DNA of 51,675 nucleotides, taken from NCBI GenBank assembly GCA_018302545.1, contig JAGVZM010000005.1:1-51675 (forward strand). The letters are read 5' to 3'. Position numbers and translations under genes: made by a program. Positions 37,569-46,923 of the stretch are shown here, piece by piece. The notes under the pieces are model-generated. The model worked only from the letters and a program-made list of their open reading frames with translations, did not search any database and was not told the origin of the DNA. Origin of the DNA: Candidatus Woesearchaeota archaeon. Lineage in GTDB: Archaea; Nanobdellota; Nanobdellia; SCGC-AAA011-G17; GW2011-AR18. The first letter of the stretch is position 1. Each line of letters begins with the position of its first letter.

Positions 37569-38500
37569 AGATGCTCTTTATGGGTGCTACTGAAACAGGA
37601 TATAAGTGTTGTGAAGGTTTATTAAAGCAGGGGCAGGATATCTCTGGAATTGTTTCTATTGCTAAAAAATTTTCTATTTCTTATGCAAAAGATAGAGGCG
37701 GAGTTACTAATGTTTTACATAGGGATTTTGCTGGTCTTGCTAGAGAATATAATGTTCCTTATATGGAAATATCAAATGGTATGAAAGAGGCTGGTGATTT
37801 TATAGATTCCGTTAAACCTGATTTTGCTTTGGCTATTGGTTGGTACTATATGATTCCTAAATCTATGAGAGATAAAATTCCTAAGGGTGTTGCAGGTGTT
37901 CATGCTTCTTTATTACCCCGATATAGGGGTGGTGCTCCTTTAGTTTGGGCTATAATTAATGGCGAGACTGAAACGGGTGTTTCATTATTTTATTTTGAAG
38001 ATGGAGTAGATACAGGAGATTTACTTGATCAGAGAAAAGTTCAGATTTTTAGAGAGGATACAATAGGTACTCTTTATGAGAGGGTTAATGATATTGCTGT
38101 TGATATGGTTTTGGAGACTATTCCTAAGTTGGCTAGAGGAGAAATTACTGCTAGGCCTCAAGATCACACTAAGATGACTTTATTTTCTCAGAGATCTCCA
38201 GAGGATGGTATTATAAGCTGGGAAAAAACTCCAGATCAAATTTATAATTGGGTGAGGGCCCAAACAAGACCTTATCCTGGAGCATTTACTCATCATGGCG
38301 ATACACAAATTAAAATTTGGGCAGGCCGACCTTATGAGGGGACTAGTATGCCTTTGTCTACTAAACCTGGAACAATATTTGCTTTTAGGGAGGGTAATCT
38401 TTATGTTCGTTGTCGTGAAGGGGGTTTTGTTGTTACTGATTTTGAAGGAGATATTTCTTTAGATGATCTAGTGGGTAGTTCGTTCAATGGGGGTGTATAA
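37565..38500 (+). CDS. Formyltransferase related to Fmt/ArnA N-terminal domain (sugar N-formyltransferase-like)
   Basis: MLFMGATETGYKCCEGLL; IGWYYMIPKSM; GVHASLLPRYRGGAPLVWAIINGETETGVSLFYFEDGVDTGDLLDQ. Start 37565 gives an ATGA overlap with the upstream gene. Confidence 0.85.
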   Translation: MKMLFMGATETGYKCCEGLLKQGQDISGIVSIAKKFSISYAKDRGGVTNVLHRDFAGLAREYNVPYMEISNGMKEAGDFIDSVKPDFALAIGWYYMIPKSMRDKIPKGVAGVHASLLPRYRGGAPLVWAIINGETETGVSLFYFEDGVDTGDLLDQRKVQIFREDTIGTLYERVNDIAVDMVLETIPKLARGEITARPQDHTKMTLFSQRSPEDGIISWEKTPDQIYNWVRAQTRPYPGAFTHHGDTQIKIWAGRPYEGTSMPLSTKPGTIFAFREGNLYVRCREGGFVVTDFEGDISLDDLVGSSFNGGV

Positions 38501-39626
38501 TTTGTCATTTAAGATACCCTTGATTAAACCCTACATTGATGAAGAGATTATTAGCAAAGTTAAAGAGGTTCTACTTTCTGGTTATTTAACCCAAGGTCCA
38601 GTAACTAAAGAATTTGAAAAATCTATCTCTAATTATGTTGGTTCTAAATTTGGTATATCTTTTACTTCAAATACGACAGGCATGGAAACTGCTTTAAGAT
38701 CTTTTGGAATAGGAAAAGGTGATGAAGTCATAGTTCCTGGTTATACTTATCCTGCTACTGCTAGTGTAGTTTCAATTGTTGGTGCTGAACCTGTTTTTGT
38801 CGATGTTGATATTAATACTGCTAATATTGATTATTCACTAATAGAAGAATCTATTACAGATAAAACAAAAGCTATAATTCCTGTTTCTCTTTTTGGAAAT
38901 GCTTTGGATTATAGTAAATTAAATCGTATAAAGAAAAAATATAATTTAATTATTATTGAAGATTCTGCTTGCAGCCTTGGTTCTAGTTATGAAGGTATTA
39001 TGACAGGCAATTTAGCTGATGCTAGTATATTTAGTTTTCATCCTAGGAAATTTATAACTACTGGAGAAGGTGGTATGCTAACTACTAATAATGAAGATGT
39101 TGCTTTATCTACTTATTCATATAAATATTTTGGTTTAAAGACTTGGTTGGAAGATGGAGATATAAAAGTGTCTGGAAATGAATTTTCTAATATAGGGACT
39201 AATTATAAATTAACTAATTTGCAGGCTTCTATAGGTTTGGTCCAGATGAAACATATAGGTAAACTTTTAGAAGAAAGAAGAAAACTAGCTAAGAATTATG
39301 ATAATCTATTGAAAGATCTTAAAGATGTTTTGATACTTAAGACTACTCCTAATTCAGAGCATTCTTATCAGTCTTATGGTGTTGTTATTCAAAATAGGGA
39401 TAAGATTATTAATGAAATGCGTAATAATGGTATAGAAGTACAAATAGGAAGTATAGACTTGTTAAGACACAAGGCTTTTAGCAATTTTAAACATGTTAGT
39501 AATTTAGAAAATTCTAAACTTTTAGGCCAATCTTGTATGGTTTTACCCTTATATAATGGTATGACAAAGGAGCAACAAGAATCGGTTGTTAATGAATTAA
39601 GGAGAGTTACTAAGTTGTATAGTTGA
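38487..39626 (+). CDS. DegT/DnrJ/EryC1 family aminotransferase
   Basis: LSGYLTQGPVTKEFEKSISNYVGSKFG; EDSACSLGSSYEG; FSFHPRKFITTGEGGMLTT. Confidence 0.9.
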   Translation: MGVYNLSFKIPLIKPYIDEEIISKVKEVLLSGYLTQGPVTKEFEKSISNYVGSKFGISFTSNTTGMETALRSFGIGKGDEVIVPGYTYPATASVVSIVGAEPVFVDVDINTANIDYSLIEESITDKTKAIIPVSLFGNALDYSKLNRIKKKYNLIIIEDSACSLGSSYEGIMTGNLADASIFSFHPRKFITTGEGGMLTTNNEDVALSTYSYKYFGLKTWLEDGDIKVSGNEFSNIGTNYKLTNLQASIGLVQMKHIGKLLEERRKLAKNYDNLLKDLKDVLILKTTPNSEHSYQSYGVVIQNRDKIINEMRNNGIEVQIGSIDLLRHKAFSNFKHVSNLENSKLLGQSCMVLPLYNGMTKEQQESVVNELRRVTKLYS

Positions 39627-39636
39627 GGTTATTGTT

Positions 39637-40590
39637 ATGTCTGCAATTAAATTATTAGGAATTAATAAAGTTATTAGTTATGATATAAATATAAGTAGTA
39701 AGCAAAAACAAACAGAAGCTGCATTTTCTTTTAAATGGGCTAAAAGAAATACTTATGAATCAGAGGCAGTAACAAAAGCTGCGACTAAATGGTTATTTGA
39801 AAGGTATTCAAATGGAGATCCAAAAGAACTTGATTGCTTATTGAATGAAAATAATACTAAAAAGATTATCTTAGATATTGGTTGTGGATCTGGTTATTCA
39901 TCATTAGCTTATTTTGGTAATCGTTTAAATGATCATTTTTATTTAGGCATTGATATTTCTGATGCTGTTTCTGTTGCTGCATCTCGATTTAAAGAACAGG
40001 GAGTAAAGGGGGAATTTATTAAATCTGATTTATTTAAACTTGATTTTATTCCTGATTTTAGTGTTGATATTATTTTTTCTGAAGGAGTATTACATCATAC
40101 TGATAGTGTTCATGAAGCGATAAAATATTTAGTAACTAAACTCAAAGTTGGTGGATTATTTATGTTTTATGTTTATAATAAGAAGGCAGATATAAGAGAA
40201 TTTACTGATGATTATATTCGTCAAAAAATTTCTTCTCTTTCTGATGAGCAGGCTTGGGAGAAATTGAAGCCATTAACAAATTTAGGTGTGCAATTAGGTA
40301 AATTAAATATTGAGATTAATGTTGAGGAGGATATAGATTTGCTTGGCATAAAGAAAGGTAAATTAGATATTCAAAGATTTTTTTATTGGAATATATGTAA
40401 ATTATTTTATAGACCTGATTATAATTTGGATGAGATGAATCATATTAATTTTGATTGGTTTAGGCCATTAAATTGTCATCGTCATACACCTGACGAAATT
40501 AAAAATTGGTGTTATGAATCAAATTTGGATATTGAACATATAAATATTCAAGAAGCAGGTATAACGATAGTAGCCAGAAAATTAAAATAG
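39637..40590 (+). CDS. SAM-dependent methyltransferase
   Basis: KKIILDIGCGSGYSSLAYFGNRLNDHFYLGIDISDAV; DIIFSEGVLHHTDS. Confidence 0.85.
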   Translation: MSAIKLLGINKVISYDINISSKQKQTEAAFSFKWAKRNTYESEAVTKAATKWLFERYSNGDPKELDCLLNENNTKKIILDIGCGSGYSSLAYFGNRLNDHFYLGIDISDAVSVAASRFKEQGVKGEFIKSDLFKLDFIPDFSVDIIFSEGVLHHTDSVHEAIKYLVTKLKVGGLFMFYVYNKKADIREFTDDYIRQKISSLSDEQAWEKLKPLTNLGVQLGKLNIEINVEEDIDLLGIKKGKLDIQRFFYWNICKLFYRPDYNLDEMNHINFDWFRPLNCHRHTPDEIKNWCYESNLDIEHINIQEAGITIVARKLK

Positions 40591-40594
40591 GATC

Positions 40595-41083
40595 TTAGTT
40601 TTTTGTTCTTTCAAAACTTATTAAAGAAACAAATTTATCCTCTATAATCTTAGAATTTAGAGCATTTATCTTTATATTTAATAAGTTAAAATTTTTAGTT
40701 ATATAAATGAAATTCCAAATAGGCACATTCTGTTTTTGAAGTATAATTGTTAATTTTAGTGGAATCTCTTTATGTTTTAATAAGACGTCCTCTGCTAACT
40801 CTTTTGCTTCTGTAAATTCTGTTTTTATCTCATCTAGATTTAATTCTTCTATCTTCATTTCTTCTTTTTTGAATACTTCTGAGTTATCTATAATCTCTAT
40901 TTCTTGGTTCATTAAATAGGCAGTCATTCTATTTGTTTCTTCTATATAGAAATCTAATTGCCAAGGAATACTTTGAAAATTTTTTATTTCTGACATTAAA
41001 AAACAGCCAGCTAGAAATCCTTTGTTTTGAAAAATATTAGAGGATTTTAATCTTTGTAATTCTTGTTTTAATTTATTTAACAT
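40595..41083 (-). CDS. Hypothetical protein downstream of thrS
   Basis: 162-aa ORF overlapping the thrS 3' end by 7 nt. Confidence 0.5.
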   Translation of the reverse strand: MLNKLKQELQRLKSSNIFQNKGFLAGCFLMSEIKNFQSIPWQLDFYIEETNRMTAYLMNQEIEIIDNSEVFKKEEMKIEELNLDEIKTEFTEAKELAEDVLLKHKEIPLKLTIILQKQNVPIWNFIYITKNFNLLNIKINALNSKIIEDKFVSLISFERTKN

Positions 41084-42813
41084 CTTTCTTTGATCTCCTT
41101 TACTATCTTCTTTATGAACTCTTCTTTATTCATATTTATCACATTATTGTCTCTTGTTCTTATAGCTAAATTATTCGATTCCATTTCTTTATCTCCTATA
41201 GTAATTAAGTAATTTATATATTGTGCTTGATTATCTCTTACCTTTTTAGCTATGCTTTCAGTTCTGTCATCTAAGTCGACTTTAATGTTATCTTTTTCTA
41301 ATTCTTCTCTCAATTTTTTAGCGTATTCAACATGACGGTCTGCTATAGTCATTATTGCTACTTGAGTTGGAGACAACCACAATGGGAATTTTCCAGCATA
41401 GTTCTCTATTATTAATGCGAAGAATCTTTCTATTGAACCCATTATTGCTCTATGTATTATTATTGGAGTGTGTTTTTTTCCATCACTGCCCTCATAAGTT
41501 AAATTAAACCTTAAGGGTATTTGGAAATCTACTTGTATAGTTGCCAACTGCCATTCCCTATTTAGTGCATCTTTAACCATTAAATCTATTTTTGGCCCAT
41601 AAAATGCTCCTTCTTTTTCTTTTATTACATGCTTAATCTTTTTATCTTTTAGTAACTTAGCTAAAATCTTTTCTGCTTTGTCCCATAATTTTACTTCGCC
41701 CATAAATTCATCTGGACGTGTTCCTAACCTCATGTAATAGTCTAATTTGAAAATGTCGTTGTAAATATATTTTTCAAAGTCTAAGACGTTTTCTATTTCT
41801 TTTTCTAATTGTTCTTCTGTTACAAATATATGAGAATCATCTTGAGAAAATTTTCTTACTCTTGTCAATCCACTTAATGTACCTGATAACTCATTTCTAT
41901 GCAATGGAGCAAAATCTGCTATTCTTAATGGTAATTCTTTATAACTCCATATTTTATGTTTGTATATTAAACAATGAGATGGGCAATTCATTGGTTTTAA
42001 ATTGAATATTCTTTTTTCACTTTCCATGCTAAACATATTATCTTTATAGAACTCCCAATGCCCTGATGTTTCCCATAATCCTTTTTCATATAATAAAGGG
42101 GTGATTACTTCTTGATAGCCTCTTTTTTTGTACTCTTCTCTTAATAATTTTAATAATTCATTATAAATAATTGCTCCTTTTGGCAAAAACATTGGGGCTC
42201 CTGGAGAATACTCAGTAAACATTATTAACCCTAGTTTTTCCCCCAAGACTCTATGGTCTCTTTTCTTTGATTCTTCTAACATTTTTAAGTAGGAATCTAA
42301 TTCTTCTTTAGTAGAAAATGCAGTTCCATATATTCTAGTGAGCATTGTGTTTTTTTCATTTCCTCTCCAATATGCTCCTGCAATTTTTAATAATTTGAAA
42401 TTCTTTAGTTCTTTACTTGGGTTTTCTATGTGGCCCATTTTACATAGATCTAAGAAATCTCCTGGATTATTTGTTGTCAATTTTTTTCCTTCTTTGGAGA
42501 AATCTTCAATTAATTCTAGCTTGTAAGGATTATCTTTGAAGAGTTTTTTTGCTTCAGATACTGTAACTTCATTAAATTTAAATTGTTTCCAATTTTCAAC
42601 TATTTGCCTCATTCTTTTTTCTATTTTTTGTAAATCTTCTTCTGAAATTTTTACTTTACCAAAATCAAAGTCTTGATAGAAACCGTCTTCGATAGAAGGG
42701 CCAATAGCATTATGTGTTCCAGGCCATAGATCTTTTACTGCTTTGGCAAGTAAATGTGCACATGTGTGCCTTAGATTATCCAAATATTCTTTTTGATTTT
42801 TTTCTTTCATCAT
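41077..42813 (-). CDS. thrS: Threonyl-tRNA synthetase, bacterial-type editing domain, no TGS domain
   Basis: HTCAHLLAKAVKDLWPGTHNAIGPSIEDGFYQDF; GDFLDLCKMGHI; NLKPMNCPSHCLIY; RNELSGTLSGLTRVRKFSQDDSHIF; HRAIMGSIERFFALIIE. Confidence 0.95.
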   Translation of the reverse strand: MMKEKNQKEYLDNLRHTCAHLLAKAVKDLWPGTHNAIGPSIEDGFYQDFDFGKVKISEEDLQKIEKRMRQIVENWKQFKFNEVTVSEAKKLFKDNPYKLELIEDFSKEGKKLTTNNPGDFLDLCKMGHIENPSKELKNFKLLKIAGAYWRGNEKNTMLTRIYGTAFSTKEELDSYLKMLEESKKRDHRVLGEKLGLIMFTEYSPGAPMFLPKGAIIYNELLKLLREEYKKRGYQEVITPLLYEKGLWETSGHWEFYKDNMFSMESEKRIFNLKPMNCPSHCLIYKHKIWSYKELPLRIADFAPLHRNELSGTLSGLTRVRKFSQDDSHIFVTEEQLEKEIENVLDFEKYIYNDIFKLDYYMRLGTRPDEFMGEVKLWDKAEKILAKLLKDKKIKHVIKEKEGAFYGPKIDLMVKDALNREWQLATIQVDFQIPLRFNLTYEGSDGKKHTPIIIHRAIMGSIERFFALIIENYAGKFPLWLSPTQVAIMTIADRHVEYAKKLREELEKDNIKVDLDDRTESIAKKVRDNQAQYINYLITIGDKEMESNNLAIRTRDNNVINMNKEEFIKKIVKEIKERC

Positions 42814-43027
42814 TTTGCTATTTGTTTTTTATATTTAAAACTAACCTCCTAAATTTTTATGAAGTATTCTTGCTTTTGCAATTTAATTAAGCCGTGGTAG
42901 TGGTAAAATCATACAAAGAATTTGAATTTATTTTTGCTACCATTTTGATTTGGGATTTGTTCAGATATATAAGATTTTCTTATTGGTTTTAGTAAACTTT
43001 ATAAGTTCTTTAGTATTTATTTTTAAT

Positions 43028-43252
43028 ATGACAAAGAATTATAATTACACTATAGTCCTTGAGCAAGATGAAGATGGAATTTATGTAGCTAAAGTTCCTG
43101 ATATTCCTGGGTGTTATACACAAGGAAAAACTGTTGAGCAAGTTATGGAAAGAATAAAAGAAGCTATTAAAGTTTGTATTGAATCTGATGATAAAGACAG
43201 TTATCAACCTTTAAAATTTATTGGAATTCAGCAAGTTGAGTTTACTGCATAA
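43028..43252 (+). CDS. hicB: HicB-family antitoxin
   Basis: YTIVLEQDEDGIYVAKVPDIPGCYTQGKTVEQVMERIKEAIKVCIE; ATG at 43028 preferred. Confidence 0.9.
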   Translation: MTKNYNYTIVLEQDEDGIYVAKVPDIPGCYTQGKTVEQVMERIKEAIKVCIESDDKDSYQPLKFIGIQQVEFTA

Positions 43253-43266
43253 TATCAAAATTAGTT

Positions 43267-43485
43267 TTGATTTCTGGAAAAAAGATGTGTAAACTTGTCG
43301 AGAAATTAGGTTTTGAGAAGATTGGTCAAACTGGAAGTCACACGAGATATAAACACTTAGATGGAAGAATTACAGTCATTCCTATTCACGGTAATGAAGA
43401 AATAGGAAGAGGGCTTTTACGTGAAATTTTAAATCAAATTAAACTAAGTAGAGATGAATATGATAAATTGAGACAAAAGGTTTAG
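43267..43485 (+). CDS. hicA: HicA-family toxin
   Basis: SGKKMCKLVEKLGFEKIGQTGSHTRYKHLDGRITVIPIHGNEEIGRGLLREILNQIKLS; TTG start. Confidence 0.9.
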   Translation: MISGKKMCKLVEKLGFEKIGQTGSHTRYKHLDGRITVIPIHGNEEIGRGLLREILNQIKLSRDEYDKLRQKV

Positions 43486-43508
43486 ATTTTTTGACAATAA
43501 ATTTATAT

Positions 43509-43709
43509 ATGTATTATTCTTGTAGTACAGACATACAATGTAATCAAACTTATTATCAGACTAGAAATTAATCTTATTGTTGGGATTTAGTAAGACCAAA
43601 CAATGCTAGAGGTTATGATTCAATTAGATGTTGTGATCCTAGAGAAGGTGGAAGACCTACTGGTGAAGGGTCTGGTATTCCTGGAATTGGTGGATTTGAT
43701 ATAGCTTAA
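43509..43709 (+). pseudogene. Truncated C-terminal fragment of a Cys-rich lipoprotein
   Basis: Manual translation MYYSCSTDIQCNQTYYQTRN*SYCWDLVRPNNARGYDSIRCCDPREGGRPTGEG...; matches SYSCNTQIEYN...YSWAWVRPNNARGRDTLVCCDPRE in the gene at 49042. Confidence 0.75.
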
Positions 43710-43757
43710 TTTCTTTTCCCATAAAGCTTATAAATAAATTAAACTAGAAAGAATTAT

Positions 43758-45644
43758 ATGAAAAAGGTGAGATTATTTTTGGCAGTTCTTATATCAATTT
43801 TAATTATTCCTTTTGCTAGTGCTGAATTAAGATTGGATTCTTTTTCTAGTGTTAAATATAACTTAGGTGATGGTGTTCTAGTTAGTGGAGATGTCTCTTA
43901 TCATTCAGATACAAGAGCAATTTTAAATTTGAATTTAAATTGTGATGGAAAATCTTCAACAATAAATTCTATATTATTTAATTTGAAAGCAAACAAAAAA
44001 GAACAATTTTCTAGATATGTTACACTACCTGTTGATATGAGTGGAAGATGCAGGATTAATATGCAATTATCTGATTTGAATGGTAGGTTATTAGAGAGTG
44101 CAGATTTTACTGCATTTGAATTAACTAAAGAATTAACTGGAACATTTGAATTAAACTCAAATAGATTTCAGTTAGGAGATAGAATATCTATTAATGGTTT
44201 TGTTAATAAACAAAATAGTAATCCTGCAGATGGTGTTTTAATACTAACCTTTAAGAATAATGGTACTGTTTATTTTACTGATACGGTCCAGATTGATGAT
44301 GGTGTTTTTAATTACACAAAAACTCTTAATAAATTAATTCCTGGTGATTATAGTTTAGATATAGCTGTTAGAGATAATTTAGGAAATACTTTAAATTCTG
44401 ATAATTTATTTAATATTAAGATAGAAGGTAACTTGGATATTGTTGCTAATTTAGATAAAAATTTATATGATCCTGGTGATACTTTAACTTTAAGAGGATA
44501 TGTTGGAAGCGGATCTAATAAGAATTTTAAGGATATTGATGTTGAATTTGATTTTTTTAATGAGATTATTACTAAAAACTTAGCAGATAGTGGAGAAAGT
44601 TTCAGTGTTAGTTATAGTATTCCTTCTAGAATCAAAACTGGAAAACATGATGTTAAAATTACTTCTAGTGATGAAGAAGGTAATTATGGTACTAATGTTA
44701 TTAATTATAATGTTAGAGCAATTCCAACTAGCTTGAACATTGCTTTGTTAGGAAGCAGTGCTTTTGATCCTGGTTCTAAAGTTGATTTTAGAGCTACTCT
44801 TTTAGATCAAGCTGGTGATTTAATGCAAGATAATGTAAATGTTAGATTAATTGATGAGAGTGGAAGAGAGGCAGATGTTAAATTTGTTAGTTCTGGTGTA
44901 AATAATAATTTAATTTTATCTTCAAAAGCTAAACCAGGCAATTGGAGATTGAAAGCTGAAGGTTATGATTTAAATGCTGAGTCTAATTTTAATGTTAAAG
45001 AGTATAAAAAATTGAATACTACCTTAAATGGGGACAAAGTTAAAGTGGAAAATGTTGGTAATGTCCCTTATGATGGAGTGTTTGATATTTTAGGAAATGA
45101 TGAGAAGAAAACTGTTGATCTTAATCTAGGGGTGGGAGAAAGTAAAGATATAAAATTAGGGGATTTATTTCCTAGTGGAAATTATAGTATAAAACTTCCT
45201 TTTACAGATGAGTCATTTGATAATGTTCAAGTTACAAAGACAGGAATTTTTAGTGGATTAACTGGAAGAGTAAGTTTTGATGTTGATGATAATGTAATTA
45301 GTCCTTCAAGAAGAATATTGTTATTCTTTGCTTTGTTAATTATTGGCGGAAGTGTAATTTATTTAGTTTTAGGTAAGAAAAGAAAGATCTCGAAAAGAGA
45401 GGATTTCTTAGATAGTAAATATTTGAAGCATAAGAGAAAATTAGAGAAGAAAGCCTTTGAAGAAAAATCACAAAGCAAACCTAGTTTTGGAAAAGCTACT
45501 CAAGAGGATATAGATTACTGGAAGAAAAAAGTCCAAGAAAGTTTTAAAGGCAATGATAATGTACGGGAAACTAGGAATACTAGGACTACTGGAAGCAGTG
45601 ATCCTGACTCTGGTGGAAGTGTATTCGAAAGATTTATGGGATAA
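43758..45644 (+). CDS. Membrane-anchored extracellular protein with repeated Ig-like/MG2-like domains
   Basis: Signal peptide; repeats starting YNLGDGVLVSGDV, FQLGDRISINGFV, YDPGDTLTLRGYV, FDPGSKVDFRATL; C-terminal TM and basic tail. Confidence 0.7.
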   Translation: MKKVRLFLAVLISILIIPFASAELRLDSFSSVKYNLGDGVLVSGDVSYHSDTRAILNLNLNCDGKSSTINSILFNLKANKKEQFSRYVTLPVDMSGRCRINMQLSDLNGRLLESADFTAFELTKELTGTFELNSNRFQLGDRISINGFVNKQNSNPADGVLILTFKNNGTVYFTDTVQIDDGVFNYTKTLNKLIPGDYSLDIAVRDNLGNTLNSDNLFNIKIEGNLDIVANLDKNLYDPGDTLTLRGYVGSGSNKNFKDIDVEFDFFNEIITKNLADSGESFSVSYSIPSRIKTGKHDVKITSSDEEGNYGTNVINYNVRAIPTSLNIALLGSSAFDPGSKVDFRATLLDQAGDLMQDNVNVRLIDESGREADVKFVSSGVNNNLILSSKAKPGNWRLKAEGYDLNAESNFNVKEYKKLNTTLNGDKVKVENVGNVPYDGVFDILGNDEKKTVDLNLGVGESKDIKLGDLFPSGNYSIKLPFTDESFDNVQVTKTGIFSGLTGRVSFDVDDNVISPSRRILLFFALLIIGGSVIYLVLGKKRKISKREDFLDSKYLKHKRKLEKKAFEEKSQSKPSFGKATQEDIDYWKKKVQESFKGNDNVRETRNTRTTGSSDPDSGGSVFERFMG

Positions 45645-45676
45645 TTTTATATATAACTTTATTTCTTTAATTTTCT

Positions 45677-46879
45677 ATGTTTAACAAAAAGGTGTTGATT
45701 GTTTTTGTTTCTATTTTATTATTAGGATTGGTTTTTACAATTGGCTGTGTTAAAGAAAAGGTTTCAGAAGATTCTGGAGAAGGATTTGCTCCTAGTGAGA
45801 ATCCTAAATTAGGAGATACTTCTTCTTTGGAGATGGATGATACAGATCGTTCAGAGACTCAAGATGATATAACTGTAGATGATAAGTCCAATTTTGAATT
45901 AGTTAAAGGGACTTTAGGAGTATTAGGTAGTTCTTGTTCTTCTCATAAAATATGCTTAAGCAATAATTGTGCAAATGGGTTATGTGTACAAGGAACATCT
46001 CCTAGGTTTACTTTATGTAATTCTAATGATCAGTGTATTAGTAATAATTGTGCAAATGGGTTATGTGTACAAGGAACATCTCCTATGGGTTCAGTTTGTG
46101 GCCATAATGATTTATGTATTACTAATAATTGTAGAAATCAAAGATGTATACAAGGATCTTCTAGTCTCGGTTCTGGTTGTATGTATAAGGAGGAGTGTTT
46201 GAGTAATAATTGTGAGAATGAAGTTTGTGTACAAGGAAATTTGAGTGTTGGTGTTTCTTGTAATTATAATGATCAATGTTTTAATAATAATTGTTTAAAT
46301 TATTTTTGCGTTGGTTATAGAGGAGATACTTGTGTTTCTAACTCTGATTGTACAAGTAGAAATTGTTTACGTGGATTATGTAGAGATGGCAGTACCATTG
46401 ATGGGGGGAGATGTTCTCATAATGATGAATGCCGTAGTAGGCTTTGCCAAAATAATTTATGTTCTAGTAGGACATTATTAAATTTAGGTTCTGCTTGCAA
46501 TAATAATGATGAATGTCTTAGTAGAAATTGTCAGAATAATATATGTGTACAAGGTACTTTAGACATAAATGATCTTTGTAATTATAATGAGGAGTGTGCG
46601 GTCAATAGTTGTTATGGTGGAGCTTGTTATGTTCAAGGGACCTTATCTTTAGGTAGTAGATGTTTTCAAAATAATCAATGTCGTAGTGTAAATTGTCAGA
46701 ATAATATATGTGTACAAGGTCTTCTTCTTGTGGGTAATGTTTGTACTCATAGTGACCATTGCGTTAGTAATCTGTGCCAAAATAACTTTTGTATACAAGG
46801 TACTTCAACAAGGGGTGCTGTTTGCGGGCATAACAATCAATGTGCTAGTAATCTCTGTCAAAATAGTAGATGTGTATAG
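45677..46879 (+). CDS. Lipoprotein with about 12 tandem Cys-rich repeats
   Basis: Lipobox LLLGLVFTIGC; repeats of the form C..NDQC.SNNC.N..CVQGT. Confidence 0.8.
   Translation: MFNKKVLIVFVSILLLGLVFTIGCVKEKVSEDSGEGFAPSENPKLGDTSSLEMDDTDRSETQDDITVDDKSNFELVKGTLGVLGSSCSSHKICLSNNCANGLCVQGTSPRFTLCNSNDQCISNNCANGLCVQGTSPMGSVCGHNDLCITNNCRNQRCIQGSSSLGSGCMYKEECLSNNCENEVCVQGNLSVGVSCNYNDQCFNNNCLNYFCVGYRGDTCVSNSDCTSRNCLRGLCRDGSTIDGGRCSHNDECRSRLCQNNLCSSRTLLNLGSACNNNDECLSRNCQNNICVQGTLDINDLCNYNEECAVNSCYGGACYVQGTLSLGSRCFQNNQCRSVNCQNNICVQGLLLVGNVCTHSDHCVSNLCQNNFCIQGTSTRGAVCGHNNQCASNLCQNSRCV
45962..46085 (+). repeat. 81-bp-period tandem duplication inside the Cys-rich lipoprotein gene
   Basis: 43-nt identical block AATAATTGTGCAAATGGGTTATGTGTACAAGGAACATCTCCTA at 45962-46004 and 46043-46085. 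Confidence 0.9.
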
Positions 46880-46893
46880 ATTAATTAATTATT

Positions 46894-46923
46894 GGACCGC
46901 CTCTTTAGGGCCGAGTAGTTCAC
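46894..46923 (+). mobile_element. Possible orphan IS200/IS605-type right-end scar
   Basis: GGACCGCCTCTTTAGGGCCGAGTAGTTCAC resembles the 22598-22635 (minus) right-end sequence. Confidence 0.45.

Noticed and set aside
45962-46879. CRISPR-like periodicity
   Set aside because: Repeats are in-frame coding units with no invariant repeat/variable spacer structure and no cas genes.
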